Source: Omphiscola glabra
Taxonomy: Eukaryota; Mollusca; Gastropoda; Lymnaeidae
DNA length: 64,000 nt
NCBI GenBank assembly: GCA_964017045.1
Contig: OZ024802.1
Coordinates: 8,365,553 to 8,429,552, forward strand
Direction: 5' to 3'
This document shows, one piece after another, positions 1 through 10,249 of this stretch. Within the stretch, counting starts at the first letter, position 1. Each line of letters begins with the position of its first letter. Position numbers and translations under genes: made by a program. Below the pieces are notes generated by a model. The model was not told the DNA's origin, ran no database searches, and worked only from the letters and a program-made list of their open reading frames with translations.

Positions 1-415
1 CTCTCTTTCCTTCTCTCTCTCTCTCCCTCTCTTTTTCTCTCACTCTCTCTCTCTCTCTCTTTTCGCACTCTCTCTCTCTTTTCTCTCACTCTCTCGCTCC
101 CTCTCTTTTCTCTCACTCTCTCTCTCTCTTTTTTCGCGCTCTCTTTCTCTCACTCTCAGTTTTCTCTCACTCAATCTTTCTCTCTTTCGCATTTCTCTCT
201 CACTGTCTCTCCCTCTTTCGCATTTCTCTCTCACTGTCTCTCACTCTTTCTCTCTCACTCTTATCTCTCACATTCTCTCCCTTTTTCGCACTCTCTCTCT
301 CTATACCTCTCTCTCTCTCTCTCTGTATCCTCTCTCTCTCTCTCTCCCTCTCTATACCTCTCTCTCTGTATCCCCCCCTCTCTCTCTCTCTATCTCTCCC
401 TCTCTCTCTCTCTCT
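1..415. repeat. CT-rich polypyrimidine microsatellite
   Basis: Nearly uninterrupted CT dinucleotide runs broken by TTTCGCA, CACTCT and TATACC interruptions. The tract begins before the window. The interruptions form loose higher-order units, so this is an old imperfect microsatellite. The open frames over it (Ser/Leu on one strand, Arg/Glu on the other) are composition artefacts. Confidence 0.95.
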
Positions 416-519
416 GGCTATCTATAGAAGTGCCAGATACAAAGTATGGGAAAAGTTTGTTTTGTTTCGCTCATTTCCATGTTTCTAACCTGATTGCAGT
501 CTCTCCTCCACATTACCAT

Positions 520-870
520 TCTCTCATGTATCTCTCTCTCTCCCTCTCTCTCCCTCTCTCTCTCCCTCCCTCCCTCTCTCTCTCTTTTCTCTCTTCTCTC
601 TCTGTCTGTCTCTTTCGTCGCTCTGTCTGTCTGTCTCTTATCTCTCTATGTCTGACACTCTCTCCCTTCTCCCTCTCTCTCTTTCTGTCTATCTTGTCTC
701 TCTCTATCTGTCTCTATTTATGCCTGTCTCTCTCTTCATTCTCTTTATTTGTGTCTCTCTCCTATTTCTCTCTTGTAGCCAACTCTCTTCTCTCTTACTT
801 CTCTTTCCCCTCTCTCTCGCCATCTTCTATCTCTCTTCTCTCTCTGTATGTATCTGAATGTCCTTGTGCG
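520..870. repeat. Second CT/TCTG polypyrimidine tract
   Basis: Imperfect CT and CTGT repeats continue after about 100 bases of ordinary sequence and grade into a TGTGTNTNT stretch up to about 910. They supply the long polypyrimidine context in front of the possible exon that follows. Confidence 0.9.
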
Positions 871-932
871 TGTCTTTGTGTGTATGTGTATGTGTTTGTG
901 TTTTTATTTGCATTTCCGTCTGCTTGTGTCAG

Positions 933-1179
933 TGTAACTCGAGAAAGAATCGGTGTGGTGTCAGTGTTTCACCAATTCATGCCCCCACTCACAGCTGACC
1001 TCTCAAAAATAGTGAAGAATTGTTGTGAAGCGTTGATAGGTGTCGAAGCGCTACTAACCATTGAAACATCAAAGTCTACAGGTGAAACAGGTACAACAAT
1101 GATTGAACAATATGCTAGCATCGCTCACCATTATGAGTACCTCTGTATACAAACGTTCAAATTCCGTTACTATAAATAG
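933..1179 (+). CDS. Possible exon or open segment, unknown product
   Basis: After a pyrimidine-rich stretch ending in TTGTGTCAG, one frame stays open for about 80 codons to a TAG, with amino-acid composition unlike the adjacent Ser/Leu repeat translation (for example DLSKIVKNCCEALIGVEALL). Possible donors are ACAG|GTGAAA near 1080 and ACAG|GTACAA near 1090. Both leave phase 1, whereas the next exon (1850) needs phase 0, so linkage to that gene is not established. No family is recognised. It could be a chance open frame. Confidence 0.2.
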
Positions 1180-1180
1180 C
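1171..1180 (+). promoter_or_regulatory. TATA-box-like motif TATAAATAG
   Basis: A good match to a TATA box in the context ACTATAAATAGCTCC. A near-identical TATAAATAGCTC occurs at 51311. There is no independent sign of a transcription start here, and the following sequence is a retrotransposon tail. Sequence match only. Confidence 0.12.
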
Positions 1181-1239
1181 TCCAACGTGTTGTTCAGGCA
1201 TTAATTATTTTTTAAAATAAGTATATTTCGAAAGCCCCA

Positions 1240-1242
<3 letters not shown>

Positions 1243-1275
<33 letters not shown>

Positions 1276-1670
1276 AATGTCCCTTAGTCTTTGGGGTGCC
1301 ATAGATGACATGAAAACTATTCTTCTCCATTCCTCTCGGTCTTCTGCACTACGCACAGCATCGCCTAGTTTTAATCCCGTCCACTCTTTGATGCTATCTT
1401 CCCATCTTTTTCTCTGTCTTCCTCTTCTTCTCTCTCCTCTAGTTGTGCCCTGCATGATTTCTTTGGCGAGCCCTTGTTTTCTTATCACGTGGCCATACCA
1501 TTCAAGTTTGCGGTTTTTTTTACAGACACCATGAGGTCATCGTACTACCCAATTGCTTGACGAATCCTTTCTTTCACTTGTTCATTGGTGATATGGTCTC
1601 TATAGCAGATGCCAAGAAGGCCTCTGAAACATCTCATCTCCATCGCCTTTATTTTCCTTTCAATTGACCC
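1243..1670 (-). mobile_element. LINE 3' end (endonuclease-reverse transcriptase type), 5'-truncated
   Basis: The minus strand encodes the C-terminal tail of a non-LTR retrotransposon protein: KQGLAKEIMQGTTRG, then RRRGRQRKRWEDSIKEW, then AEDREEWRRIV. It ends at a short (ATG)n microsatellite tail at 1243-1275, read as CAT on the plus strand. A second copy with the same protein tail and the same ATG tail lies on the plus strand at 44868-45352. The upstream part, to about 1670, matches that copy frame by frame (a methionine-rich EMRCFRG-like segment and YRDHIT). Such tails are usual for RTE/L2-like LINEs. The copy is 5'-truncated and inactive. Confidence 0.8.
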
Positions 1671-1849
1671 AGTTCAAACACAAGCAACTCTTTGTTACTT
1701 ACTAAGCCACTTACCAGCACTCGACCAATCGCATCTTTATATATTAAAATATTACACGAACCACCCAACAAGCTTTGCGTTGTATTCAATTATATTCTCT
1801 GGTACATATAATTCTTTTTTATATTGCCTAACGTTTATTAACATTTCAG

Positions 1850-1930
1850 GAACTCGAAGAGATTTATATCGACACTGGCAACACTATCAACGTGGCCATC
1901 GAAAGCCAGGCTCTGCTATTGCTCACTAAG
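1850..1930 (+). CDS. Exon A of an unrecognised gene
   Basis: An 81-base open segment of 27 codons with acceptor TATTAACATTTCAG before it and donor AAG|GTACAC after it. Translation starts ELEEIYIDTGNTINVAIESQ and ends in LLLLTK, which suggests an amphipathic helix. The frame is fixed by the next exon (8302), which is open only in phase 0, so this exon runs phase 0 to phase 0. A different frame is also open across it, so the reading rests on compatibility with the neighbour. Part of a plus-strand gene with the exons at 8302 and 8959. No domain is recognised. Confidence 0.5.
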
Positions 1931-1939
1931 GTACACACT

Positions 1940-2690
1940 GGGATTTGTAACTCAGTTACGATTTAAGTTTGTTTTTGTTTTGAATCCTTTATCTTGACCT
2001 CACTTTTGTTCGGGGCTGACAAAAAACTTCGGAGGGCTAATTGACCCACTTCCTGTCAACCTATCGAGCTGAAAAATGGCACTCGTTGCCGATGACAACA
2101 CATTCTTTCAAATGTTTGAGACCCAGCTTTCAAACATCAGTATTTCCTGTTTTTTTTAAGGGGAAGATGAAGGAATATGACGTCACTGATTTCATGAAAT
2201 GAAATTGTTAGTAATTGCGCTAAATGAAATTGTTAGTAATTGCGCTAAATGAAATTGTTAGTAATTGCGCTAAATGAAATTGTTAGTAATTGCGCTAAAT
2301 GAAATTGTTAGTAATTGCGCTAAATGAAATTGTTAGTAATTGCGCTAAATGAAATTGTTAGTAATTGCGCTAAATGAAATTGTTAGTAATTGCGCTAAAT
2401 GAAATTGTTAGTAATTGCGCTAAATGAAATTGTTAGTAATTGCGCTAAATGAAATTCTTTGTTAAAGAAATCGCACGTGTTTGGTGGGTAATATTTCCTT
2501 TTGTTTTCTAAAAATATTTAGAGAAATAAATCTGCGGTGTGAAATGGTAGGATATTAGAATATTAATAAAGTTCAAGGTTGTGGGAAAAAAAATGTGCGG
2601 TTGAGAACCTGCGAAGAGAAAAGGTGGGGAAGGGGCGGGGGAATATTGGGATTCTTATAAAGTGCGTTACTTGAAAGCATGTTTTGTCAA
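1940..2690 (+). mobile_element. Dispersed repeat 'family B', copy 1
   Basis: Shares ordered blocks with 29820-30440, 51460-51770, the reverse complement of 14040-14235 and a fragment at 24331. The blocks are AATTGACCCACTTCC, TATCGAGCTGAAA, CTCGTTGCCGATGACAA, AAGGGGAAGATGAA, GCGCTAAATGA, GGTGCGTAATATT-type text and a G-rich stretch. No coding capacity is seen, so it looks like a non-autonomous or UTR-type element. A 25-bp minisatellite has expanded inside it at 2201-2455. Confidence 0.75.
2201..2455. repeat. Minisatellite, 25-bp unit, about 10 copies
   Basis: Nearly perfect copies of AAATTGTTAGTAATTGCGCT plus AAATG. It sits at the point where other family B copies have a single GCGCTAAATGA motif, so it is an expansion of element sequence. 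Confidence 0.95.
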
Positions 2691-2696
2691 AGGCCG

Positions 2697-2944
2697 CACC
2701 TATTGGTACACGGGTACAAGAATTGAGAGGTTGGGATTAAAAAACGATTACAAATATTATTGTTGGGTTTGTAAGACCAAATGAGGTATTAAATGAAAGA
2801 TAATTGAATGTACTATACGTTTGTAAACTTAGTTTTTCATTTTAACTAAAATAAACTGCTACAAATGATATCCGAATAGCTTTTGTCAAAATGTACACGG
2901 ACACGCAGCGCCCCCTTTCGGACCCGGGCAGTGTTTCTTTCAGG
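2697..2944 (+). repeat. Left arm of a large inverted repeat
   Basis: From TATTGGTACACGGGTAC to CAGTGTTTCTTTCAG this segment is the reverse complement of 6705-6925 with modest divergence. The arms enclose about 3.8 kb. They are either the terminal inverted repeats of a decayed element or two opposed copies of one dispersed repeat. The arm abuts the 3' end of family B copy 1. Confidence 0.8.
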
Positions 2945-2989
2945 CATAACTCCGGGGGAGCAAGTCAAGTGCCCCCCCAGGGGAAAATG

Positions 2990-4740
2990 TGTACGAAAAA
3001 ATAATAATAAAAAAAAAAAACTACTCTAAATTTAATTTTTATAAAATTTTAAAAAGTTATTGAAATGTGTGCCTTTAATCGATTACAAGTATTGGAACAA
3101 ATAAAATATCGCTTTGTTCGATATATATTGATGATCCATAGCGTTCAGGTTAATCTTGTTACAGGCTCGCAGAAATCGATTATAAATATGGTATTGTTTT
3201 GAAAATTGGCCGCTCCTGATCATAAGCTAAATCTTACTTTTTCTGATATCGGTATCTTTTATTTAATTACATTTTGCAGCTGCAAAAGTTGAAAGACTTT
3301 TTAAATATAGTTCTTGCTAATAAATAAACATGTGCAATCTGTTTTTAGATTATATTGTATAATAGCATCATGCTTTAAAAAATCATTTTTAGCAAACATT
3401 TTAATGTAGTAGATTCCATAGATGTATGCTGACATAGATAAAATGAAAATTACAAAATAATAATAATAATAATTTTAAAACAAAAAATTACGAATTTAGC
3501 GGTTACATACAAATAGTGGACATTTCATCATAATTATTAAATCGAGTGTTTCTAATTTTTTAACACAGTTTCGGGAACAGAGTAAAATGATTTTTATAAA
3601 AAGTCTTTATTTATTAAATCCCCAATGACTTTTCTCTGTTAATATAATAATAATAAACAATCTTCCCCAGCTGTTTGGACTATTAAAAAAAATATTTTAA
3701 GATGATAATCCAGTAGAAAGAATATAATATATATTTAAACAACGAATAAAAAAAATTTGAGTATTTCGATTATCTTGTAAATGCCATTTTTGGTAGTAGT
3801 TAAAAAAAAATTATATGGAATTGGTAAAAAAATTGTTTTCAAGTATAATATCAAAGAGGCAAGTTGTAATGATCTGAAGCAAATTACAGTAGTCTAAATT
3901 TCTTAATTAACATTTAAATCAACTGAATATTGAGAATTGAAACTTTAATAATTTATACGAAAAAAAAAATCACACATTAATAAATATATGAGTCTTTTGT
4001 AAACAATTCTTGACTTCTAAACAATTATATCGGTTACATATGATTTATAAATAAATACCAATTTTGAAAACCCATAAAGATATAGTCTTTAGCCTTTTGT
4101 ACAGAAAAGCTTTTTTTCTTTTTGACTTTGGTGAAACTTGGAAATATTTGGAAATAAACGTATGTTTTTAGGTTTTTCTTTTTCGTTCAAAATGTAAAAC
4201 TATTTTAGCATTTCTTTTTTGGGATGGATACCTTTTTTGGAAGGAAGTCTTTTTTCTTAATTTTACAAATATTTTATAGTAAATTCATTATTTTTATGTA
4301 GTTGATCCAAAAAATATTTTAAAATAATAACTTTAAAAATACATTATTTTTCAATTTTAAAAAAAATGTTTGCATACCACACTTAGTCAAGCAGAGACGT
4401 CGCTTGTACGATGGCTCTTATGTTAAATGACACATAAAATCTTAACTAGCAACTCTCCCGTTGCTCTGCAGTTAAGTGTTTAATGATGCGAAACTAAATT
4501 TAACTACGGTATTTTAAAAAAAATGCATTCTTGCATTTTGAATTTATAAAAAAATTTCCGGGGCCTATAAAGTTTTAAGGGGCGAGTCTAAGCTAAGGAG
4601 TATCTCTCGATAAAAAACATACCCTAAGGGATCCCAATTGGACTGAATTTATTTAATATTGTGCTGGTGGAAGAGTTAGTGATGACCTGTTATTATCGTT
4701 ATTTCTAGCGCTTCCCACCCAAATGTCTGAAATGTTTACA
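2990..4740. other. AT-rich interval, no gene seen
   Basis: Strongly AT-rich, with many A and T homopolymers and short ATA/AATAAT runs, lying inside the large inverted repeat. I see no coding frame longer than noise, no structured RNA and no tandem array. Confidence 0.6.
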
Positions 4741-5830
4741 TCAGTGGCGCTTCATCCCATTTAGGGCCCTGGCCTGCTCCACCCCATTCTTCCATTGGGA
4801 TCGATCCATCGCTTTACACCTCCATGTGCGAACCCCAACCTTTGTAAGCCCTTCTCTACATCGTCAATCCATCTCAGTCTTGGTTGACCGGTGAGCCGTC
4901 TGCCCCTAGGTTTCTGCCTGTAGATAGTTTTTGTTGCTCCAGAATCCGGCATCCTTTCAATGTGTCCTGCCTAGGGCAGTCTGCCATTTTTTTATATTGT
5001 TGGGACTATGGATGGGTATTTGTACAATTGATATAGCTCTTAGTTTGTACGGATTCCCAAAACAAAATTGTCTATCATCGGGTCATATATTTAGCAGGTT
5101 CTCTGCTTTTCTGGTAGGAACCAAGTCTCATTACTGGTCTTGTGACAGTGGTGTATACTTCCTTCTTTGTTCCCTTATCGAGATTTTTGCTTTGAATTAG
5201 CTTTTGTAAATTGAAATAAGAACGGTTTCATGCTGTTATTCTTTCTTGTACATCCGATTTTATTTCCTCTTGCTTATTTATAGTCACCCCTAGATATTTG
5301 AAAGTAGCTACCCTCTCAAAGGCGTAGATGTTCATATTGATGAAGTCATCAGTGCGTATTTCCTGACATTATCATAAATATTGCCTTCGCTTTATTTACA
5401 TCAAGACCAGCTTTGACCGTCACATCTTCAAGTTCCCTGAAAGTTTTAATTATATCATCAATGCTGTTTCTACCAAGTAGCGCAATATCGTCTGTGTAGG
5501 CCAGGTATTGCAGTGGCTGGCTTTATAAAGTTCCTTATGGTTGTTCTGTACCACCTCTCAGATGCTCACACGTATGTTTCTAATGCTTTTTTCTAAAGTG
5601 ATGTTGAAAATGATACACGGATTTCCTTGTCTGAGGCCCAGATTGATTGGGAACTCCTTCAAGTACTCCCTCTGTACTTTGATTCTACTTTTGTAATTAT
5701 CCATCGTCATATGTATGAGTCGGGTAAATTTGTTAAGGACTCCAAGTTCCAGCACAGCATCGTTCATGTATTTCATGTCTATGCTATAATAACCTGATTT
5801 ATAGTCCACATATAGTTGGTGTATGTTGAT
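4740..5830 (-). mobile_element. Decayed LINE reverse transcriptase
   Basis: The minus strand carries reverse-transcriptase motifs in the expected order but in broken frames. At about 5580-5680 there is FPINLGLRQGNPC..FNITLEK (the GLRQGDPLSPLLFN block). At about 5455-5510 there is YLAYTDDIALLGRNS, the catalytic Y-x-D-D with both aspartates kept. At 4760-4940 lies the C-terminal tail, with KPRGRRLTGQPRLRWIDDVE. A short fragment of the same tail recurs at 28625-28780. Stops and frameshifts make it non-functional. It is inside the large inverted repeat. Confidence 0.8.
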
Positions 5831-5929
5831 GTATTCTTAGCATTTTCTACGAGACATCTAACAGTAAATATATGAACCTTTGAAATGCTCCTTCACACAT
5901 TGTCTTAAAGATACGTTGAATACAGTGCA

Positions 5930-6075
5930 TGATACCCTCACTAGGTAACTCTTGTTACCAGTGAAATATCCGCATCAACACCAGGCACAGAAACATTGCA
6001 AATCCCATCTACATTCAAAGGAGCCATAATGATCAATAAATTGATCGTGGGCCCTTAATAGACAGAAAAAGAAGA
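5930..6075 (+). mobile_element. LINE 'family A' 3' end, 5'-truncated
   Basis: Matches the reverse complement of 13654-13800 and 49218-49370. It covers CATGATACCCTCAC, CAACACCAGGCACAGAAACA, ATGATCAATAAATTGATCG and GGGCCCTTAAT, then a GAAGAAGAA tail. The longer copy at 13654 shows this to be the 3' end of a CR1/Jockey-type LINE. Confidence 0.75.
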
Positions 6076-6298
6076 AGAAATTTAGTTTGTGTCTGGCACT
6101 GGTCGCCATAATGCCTCCCCCGACGCTTGAAAAATTATTTCCCCCGATCAAATGAAAGTCTTATCAAAACATTCGAATCATGTATACTCCAAAATGCACC
6201 TCTTGATTGTTAAACAATCACACATTTTCTGCTGCCCTACTTCCCGATAAAAATTACTTGCCATGACAACCAAATTTGGTGCTGATATATACACTGCC

Positions 6299-6640
6299 CA
6301 GCGGCGTGCCTAGTGTTAGCGCCACCCTAGGTGGGTTAACTTTTTTGCTACGCTACCTTTCTCGATAGAAACTCTGCAGATGTCCGTAAAATCCCGCCGC
6401 TCTATGTAAAGAAAAAATGACACCTGGGAAGACCAAATGTTCGCCCCCCCTCCCCCCACTTCTACGTCACTGACGTGAGTCTTTGATGACAGGGGACAAG
6501 ATTCATTTTTACACCCCCCCCTGGCTAAACTCTGAAACCTATTATTTTCATCCATTAACACTATAGCCCATTAGATGCCCCCACTAGTCTGGCGCCCGGG
6601 GACACATGTCCCATCTGCCACCCCTTAGCAACGCCTCTGG
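6299..6640. mobile_element. MITE-like element with CAGCGGCGT terminus
   Basis: Begins CAGCGGCGTGCCTAG and ends AGCAACGCCTCTGG, an imperfect terminal inverted repeat of about 20 bases. The interior is rich in short C runs and has no coding frame. A related element with CTACGCTACTGG ends lies at 40710-40905. The target-site duplication is unclear. Confidence 0.4.
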
Positions 6641-6704
6641 CCACTGAAAAACTGGCACTGCCCCCCCCGAGCGTCAAAAGTGCCCCCTCGGGGGAAAATT
6701 TCTG

Positions 6705-6925
6705 AAAGAAACACTGGACCCGGGACACATTAAACTCAATGCTATTCGGATGTCATTTGTGGTAGTTTATTTTAGTTAAAATGAAAAATTAAGTTTACAA
6801 ACGTATAGTACATTTAATTATCTTTCATTTAATACCTCATTTGGTCTTACAAACACAACAAAAATATTTTAAATCGTTTTTTAATCCCAACCTCTCAATT
6901 CTGGTACCCGTGTACCAATAGCCAC
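6705..6925 (-). repeat. Right arm of the large inverted repeat
   Basis: Reverse complement of 2697-2944, sharing CAAATGAGGTATTAAATGAA, ACGTATAGTACATT-type text and GTACACGGGTAC read on the minus strand. Immediately outside lies an 18-base C run (6948-6965). Confidence 0.8.
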
Positions 6926-6947
6926 TTCGTTTGTCAAAATTTTAGCG

Positions 6948-6965
6948 CCCCCCCCCCCCCCCCCC
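6948..6965. repeat. Poly-C run
   Basis: Eighteen consecutive C bases, next to the right inverted-repeat arm. One of more than ten G or C homopolymer runs in the window. Confidence 0.9.
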
Positions 6966-7104
6966 GCCCCACCAAATTGCTCAATATAACTTTTTAAAAA
7001 GGATTTCTACGAAAAGATATGTTCTAATGGATTGTGTAATTTAATTTTCAATAATGAACAAGAATGCTGAGCTAAAATCTAAAAGTTCTTTGAAGTTAAA
7101 TCAA

Positions 7105-7660
7105 TGCACAAGAACGCTATGATTTTCTCCTCACAAGAACACTATGATGTTCTCCTCTCAAAAACACTATGATGTTCTCCTCTCAAGAACACTATGATGT
7201 TCTCCTCACAAGAACACTATGATGTTATCCTCTCAAGAACACTATGATGTTCTCCTCTCAAGAACACTATGATGTTCTCCTCACAAGAACACTATGATGT
7301 TCTCCTCTCAAGAACACTATGATGTTCTCCTCACAAGAACACTATGATGTTCTCCTCACAAGAACACTATGATGTTCTCCTCTCAAGAACGCTATGATTT
7401 TCTCCTCACAAGAACACTATGATATTCTCCTCTCAAGAGCACTATGATGTTCTCCTCTCAAGAACACTATGATGTTCTCCTCACAAGAACACTATGATGT
7501 TCTCCTCACAAGAACACTGTGATGTTCTCCTCACAAGAACACTATGATGTTCTCCTCACAAGAACACTATGATGTTCTCCTCTCTAAAACACTATGATGT
7601 TCTCCTCACAAGAACACTATGATGTTCTCCTCACAAGAACACTATGATGTTCTCCTCTCC
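7105..7660. repeat. Minisatellite, 25-bp unit, about 22 copies
   Basis: Unit AAGAACACTATGATGTTCTC plus CTCTC or CTCAC. The CTCTC/CTCAC choice varies between copies. A few units carry GCTATGATTTT or AAAACAC variants, mostly near the left edge, which is typical of array ends. Confidence 0.95.
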
Positions 7661-8235
7661 TGATATGACGTATACTTGTTTATGCAATTGCGTAAGATTT
7701 CACTAAACAATTTAGATGTATAGTCTAAATACCATTGATAAGTACATTATAAATGGATGTTATAATTTATCATTGCATCCAATGAGTAGTGAAACCGTTT
7801 ATCTTGGCTCTGGGGATTAGGCAAATATAAATTAAGTATTAGATTTATATTTTTTTATACTTTTTCTTGTTTTCCTTCCTCACAAAATATGTTCTAAGGG
7901 GGGTAATAATGTATTACCAATACGTGGCAACCAATAATGATTTCCGCCCCTTAAATTGTCCGAGTTTGTGTATATGCCTCGCAAACAACAGAAAATACGA
8001 AGATTTTTTAGAAATATTTGTTTCTTTGTTCTTAATCAAATGCATTTGAATTGACCTAGGGTCACAGAGGTTACCACAAAGGTTACCGTGGAGGTCACCT
8101 CAAAGGTTGAATTTGAAAAGTTCTTAAATTAGGCCATTGAGCATTTCAACAACAAAAATTATTCATAGTAGGCCTTACTCCTTTGTAAGATATAAACGAG
8201 TAGATGAAAGTGTCTTTTTAAAATGATGTATATTT
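7661..8235. other. Intronic interval, nothing recognised
   Basis: AT-rich unique sequence with a short AGGTTACC/AGGTCACC mini-duplication at 8068-8110. No coding signal. Confidence 0.5.
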
Positions 8236-8301
8236 TTAAACCATTCTAATGACCAAGCCCTGGCTATAGATCATGACGTGAGTATTAAATCTTATAATCA
8301 G

Positions 8302-8475
8302 GCCGATGAACAGCACAAGCGATACGAGGACCAGCTGAGGACCTGTAAGCTGGTCAGTCCTCACCAAGACATCAGCTTCTTCGTCAGGGCGACAGTGGGC
8401 GATAACGTGGCCTTGAACTCGCCAATACCTCATCAGGTGTTCAAGCCAGCCGTGGCGTTAACAGCCGACGTCCAG
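8302..8475 (+). CDS. Exon B of an unrecognised gene
   Basis: A 174-base (58-codon) segment, phase 0 at both ends, between AATCAG and donor CAG|GTACAT. Only this frame is open; the other two hit stops within the first 12 codons. Base composition rises sharply above the flanks, with GC-ending codons. Translation begins ADEQHKRYEDQLRTC and includes ISFFVRATVGDNVALNSP and ALTADVQ. The charged first part looks helical. It joins in frame to exon C (8959) and exon A (1850). I do not recognise the family, and no catalytic motif, signal peptide or membrane segment is visible. Confidence 0.6.
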
Positions 8476-8736
8476 GTACATTCTACTTTTAATATTTAAC
8501 GCTTTTTGAATCGATGATCGCTTGTCTAGTACATATATTTGAAGATCAACTTTCTCTTACTCTATAGGCTGGTCTAGTAGTATTCGGCCTTCCACCATTT
8601 GCCTTTCAATTTAACTATTGGATATTTAAACGAAGTGTTAAAAATCGTCTTAAAATGAATGAAGCAACCCCATAGAATTAAACCCAGGTATTGAAATGGA
8701 AATATCATAAGCTCAATGATTTGTATCCATTTAAGG

Positions 8737-8927
8737 CAGCGGTTCTAAATCTGTGGGTCGCGAGCCGTTTTGGAGTCAACGACCCTTACACAGGGGTCGC
8801 CTAAGACAATGGGAAAACATGTATTTATAAAAGAGCAACGAAAATATTTTATGGTTGGGAGGGGGGGTCACCACAATATGAGGAACTGTATTAAAGGGTC
8901 ACGGCATTAGGAAGATTAGAACCACTG
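8737..8927 (-). mobile_element. SPIN-like hAT MITE, copy 1 (degenerate)
   Basis: Starts CAGCGGTTCTAAATCTGTGG and ends TTAGAACCACTG, with the interior blocks ACAGGGGTCGCCTAAGAC, GCAACGAAAATA, GGTCACCACAA, ATGAGGAACTGTATTAAAGG. These correspond to the known SPIN layout. It lies between exons B and C, 31 bases before exon C. The flanking octamers (ATTTAAGG and ATTAAATG) are only partly alike, so it is older than the copies at 11471 and 59310. No coding capacity; it needs a transposase in trans. Confidence 0.8.
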
Positions 8928-8958
8928 ATTAAATGTATGTCAATAATGCTATTCCCAG

Positions 8959-9110
8959 CAAACCCTCTGTAACCAGCTGATCTACGACCGGCTTACTGAG
9001 GAGAGCGTTGTCAGAAAACGGACTCAGCTCCAGTCACAAGGGATGGGGATAGCCATCAGTATGAAACAGAACCAGGACATCATTGCAACCCTCAGCAACG
9101 TCTGCCAAAG
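8959..9110 (+). CDS. Exon C of an unrecognised gene
   Basis: A 152-base segment with acceptor TGCTATTCCCAG and donor CCAAAG|GTAGGT, open in a single frame (phase 0 in, phase 2 out). Translation starts QTLCNQLIYDRLTEESVVRK and continues through GMGIAISMKQNQDIIATLSN to VCQ. The Gln/Arg/Lys-rich pattern suggests a helical or coiled segment. Codon use and composition match exon B. The next exon must begin with one base that completes AG-N; a fitting candidate is at 36031. The downstream minisatellite starts on the last 10 bases of this exon and its donor. Confidence 0.65.
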
Positions 9111-9480
9111 GTAGGTGCTAATGTAGGGGGGATGCTCTCAATCAAGGGTAATTTCTTATCCACGGGTGGTAATGTCTGCTAAAGTTAGTACTAATACATG
9201 GGTGGTGCTTTCTACCAAAGGTAAGTTCTTATCCACGGGTGGTAATGTCTGCTAAAGTTAGTACTAATACATGGGTGGTGCTTTCTACCAAAGGTAAGTT
9301 CTTATCCATGGGTGGTAATGTTTATCAGATTCAGGTGCTTATATATGGGTGGTAATGTCTGCCAAAGTTAGGTGCCACTACATTGGTGGCAATTTCTGCT
9401 AACGTTAGGTGCTAATAAATAGGCTGTAATGTCTGCCAAAGTTAGGTGCTAATACATGGATTGTAATGTCTGCCAAAAGT
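9101..9480. repeat. Minisatellite seeded on the exon C 5' splice site
   Basis: About 10 units of 36-37 bp, some grouped as 73-bp dimers. Units begin TCTGCCAAAG or TCTGCTAAAG, followed by (G)TTAGGTGCTAATACATGG and GTGGTAATG. The first unit is the exon C end plus its donor (TCTGCCAAAG|GTAGGTGCTAAT). Two units carry CCAAAG|GTAAGT at 9221 and 9294. Confidence 0.85.
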
Positions 9481-9797
9481 ATGAAGCAATACATCAGTGG
9501 TAATACCTCTCTTGGCAAGGAGTTGTACATATTTATTGTGCTTCAATTTTCTGTATTGGTGTAAATGATCTTTAGGAAGTAAACCATTGCCACGACACAG
9601 ACTATACACTGAGTTGGGTATTTTCATTACAATTCCCCTTTTTATCGAATCTATTCTGAAACATAATATAACTAGCAGAGGCGCCGCCTTCTGGGGTATT
9701 TAATTCCAAAGGGGCGTTGAGTTTGCAACATCAGAACCTTTGAGAGTGATCTAAGAGGGTCGACTTCCAGGCACATATCTCTTTCGTAAGCCGACAC

Positions 9798-10088
9798 ATG
9801 CCTGAACGGGCGTTCGGGAGCAGTGACGTACGTTCCCTACGGAACTCAGACGACACACGCCATCTCATTAAACCTTTTCACATCCCAAACACTTTCCTTG
9901 GACCACCCGGATCCAGGAATTTCCCATGCACCGGAAAGCGTTTCTTCCGCCCCCACACAATCACAGGAACACAGCAATCGATAAAATTAAAAATTCACAA
10001 CATCCTTCATACTTACCGACATTCCACCACCTACGATAAACAACACCGCAGTACTACAAAAAGGCTGAACAATAAAACTTCTTCTTAA
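9798..10088 (+). mobile_element. Probable decayed LINE C-terminal fragment
   Basis: One open frame of 96 codons contains RSLRNSDDTRHLIKPFHIP, then PPGSRNFPCTGKRFF. This order (RSLRSxxDTR, a short spacer, then R-x-F-x-YxGP-like) is typical of the C-terminal end of CR1/L2-like reverse transcriptases. The usual WNSLP block is lost, so the call is tentative. Confidence 0.35.
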
Positions 10089-10249
10089 TTTGAATTGATC
10101 GATGTTTGGCCTCCATTTTATATCGCTAACTCCACCCAGCAACCCCTCCTCCCCCCCCCCCACGCATTCAGACCAAATGCTTAATTTCTACTCGTGACTA
10201 TATTACAATTTGATATCCACAATATTTTTTCTCGCGAAAATATAGTTTC

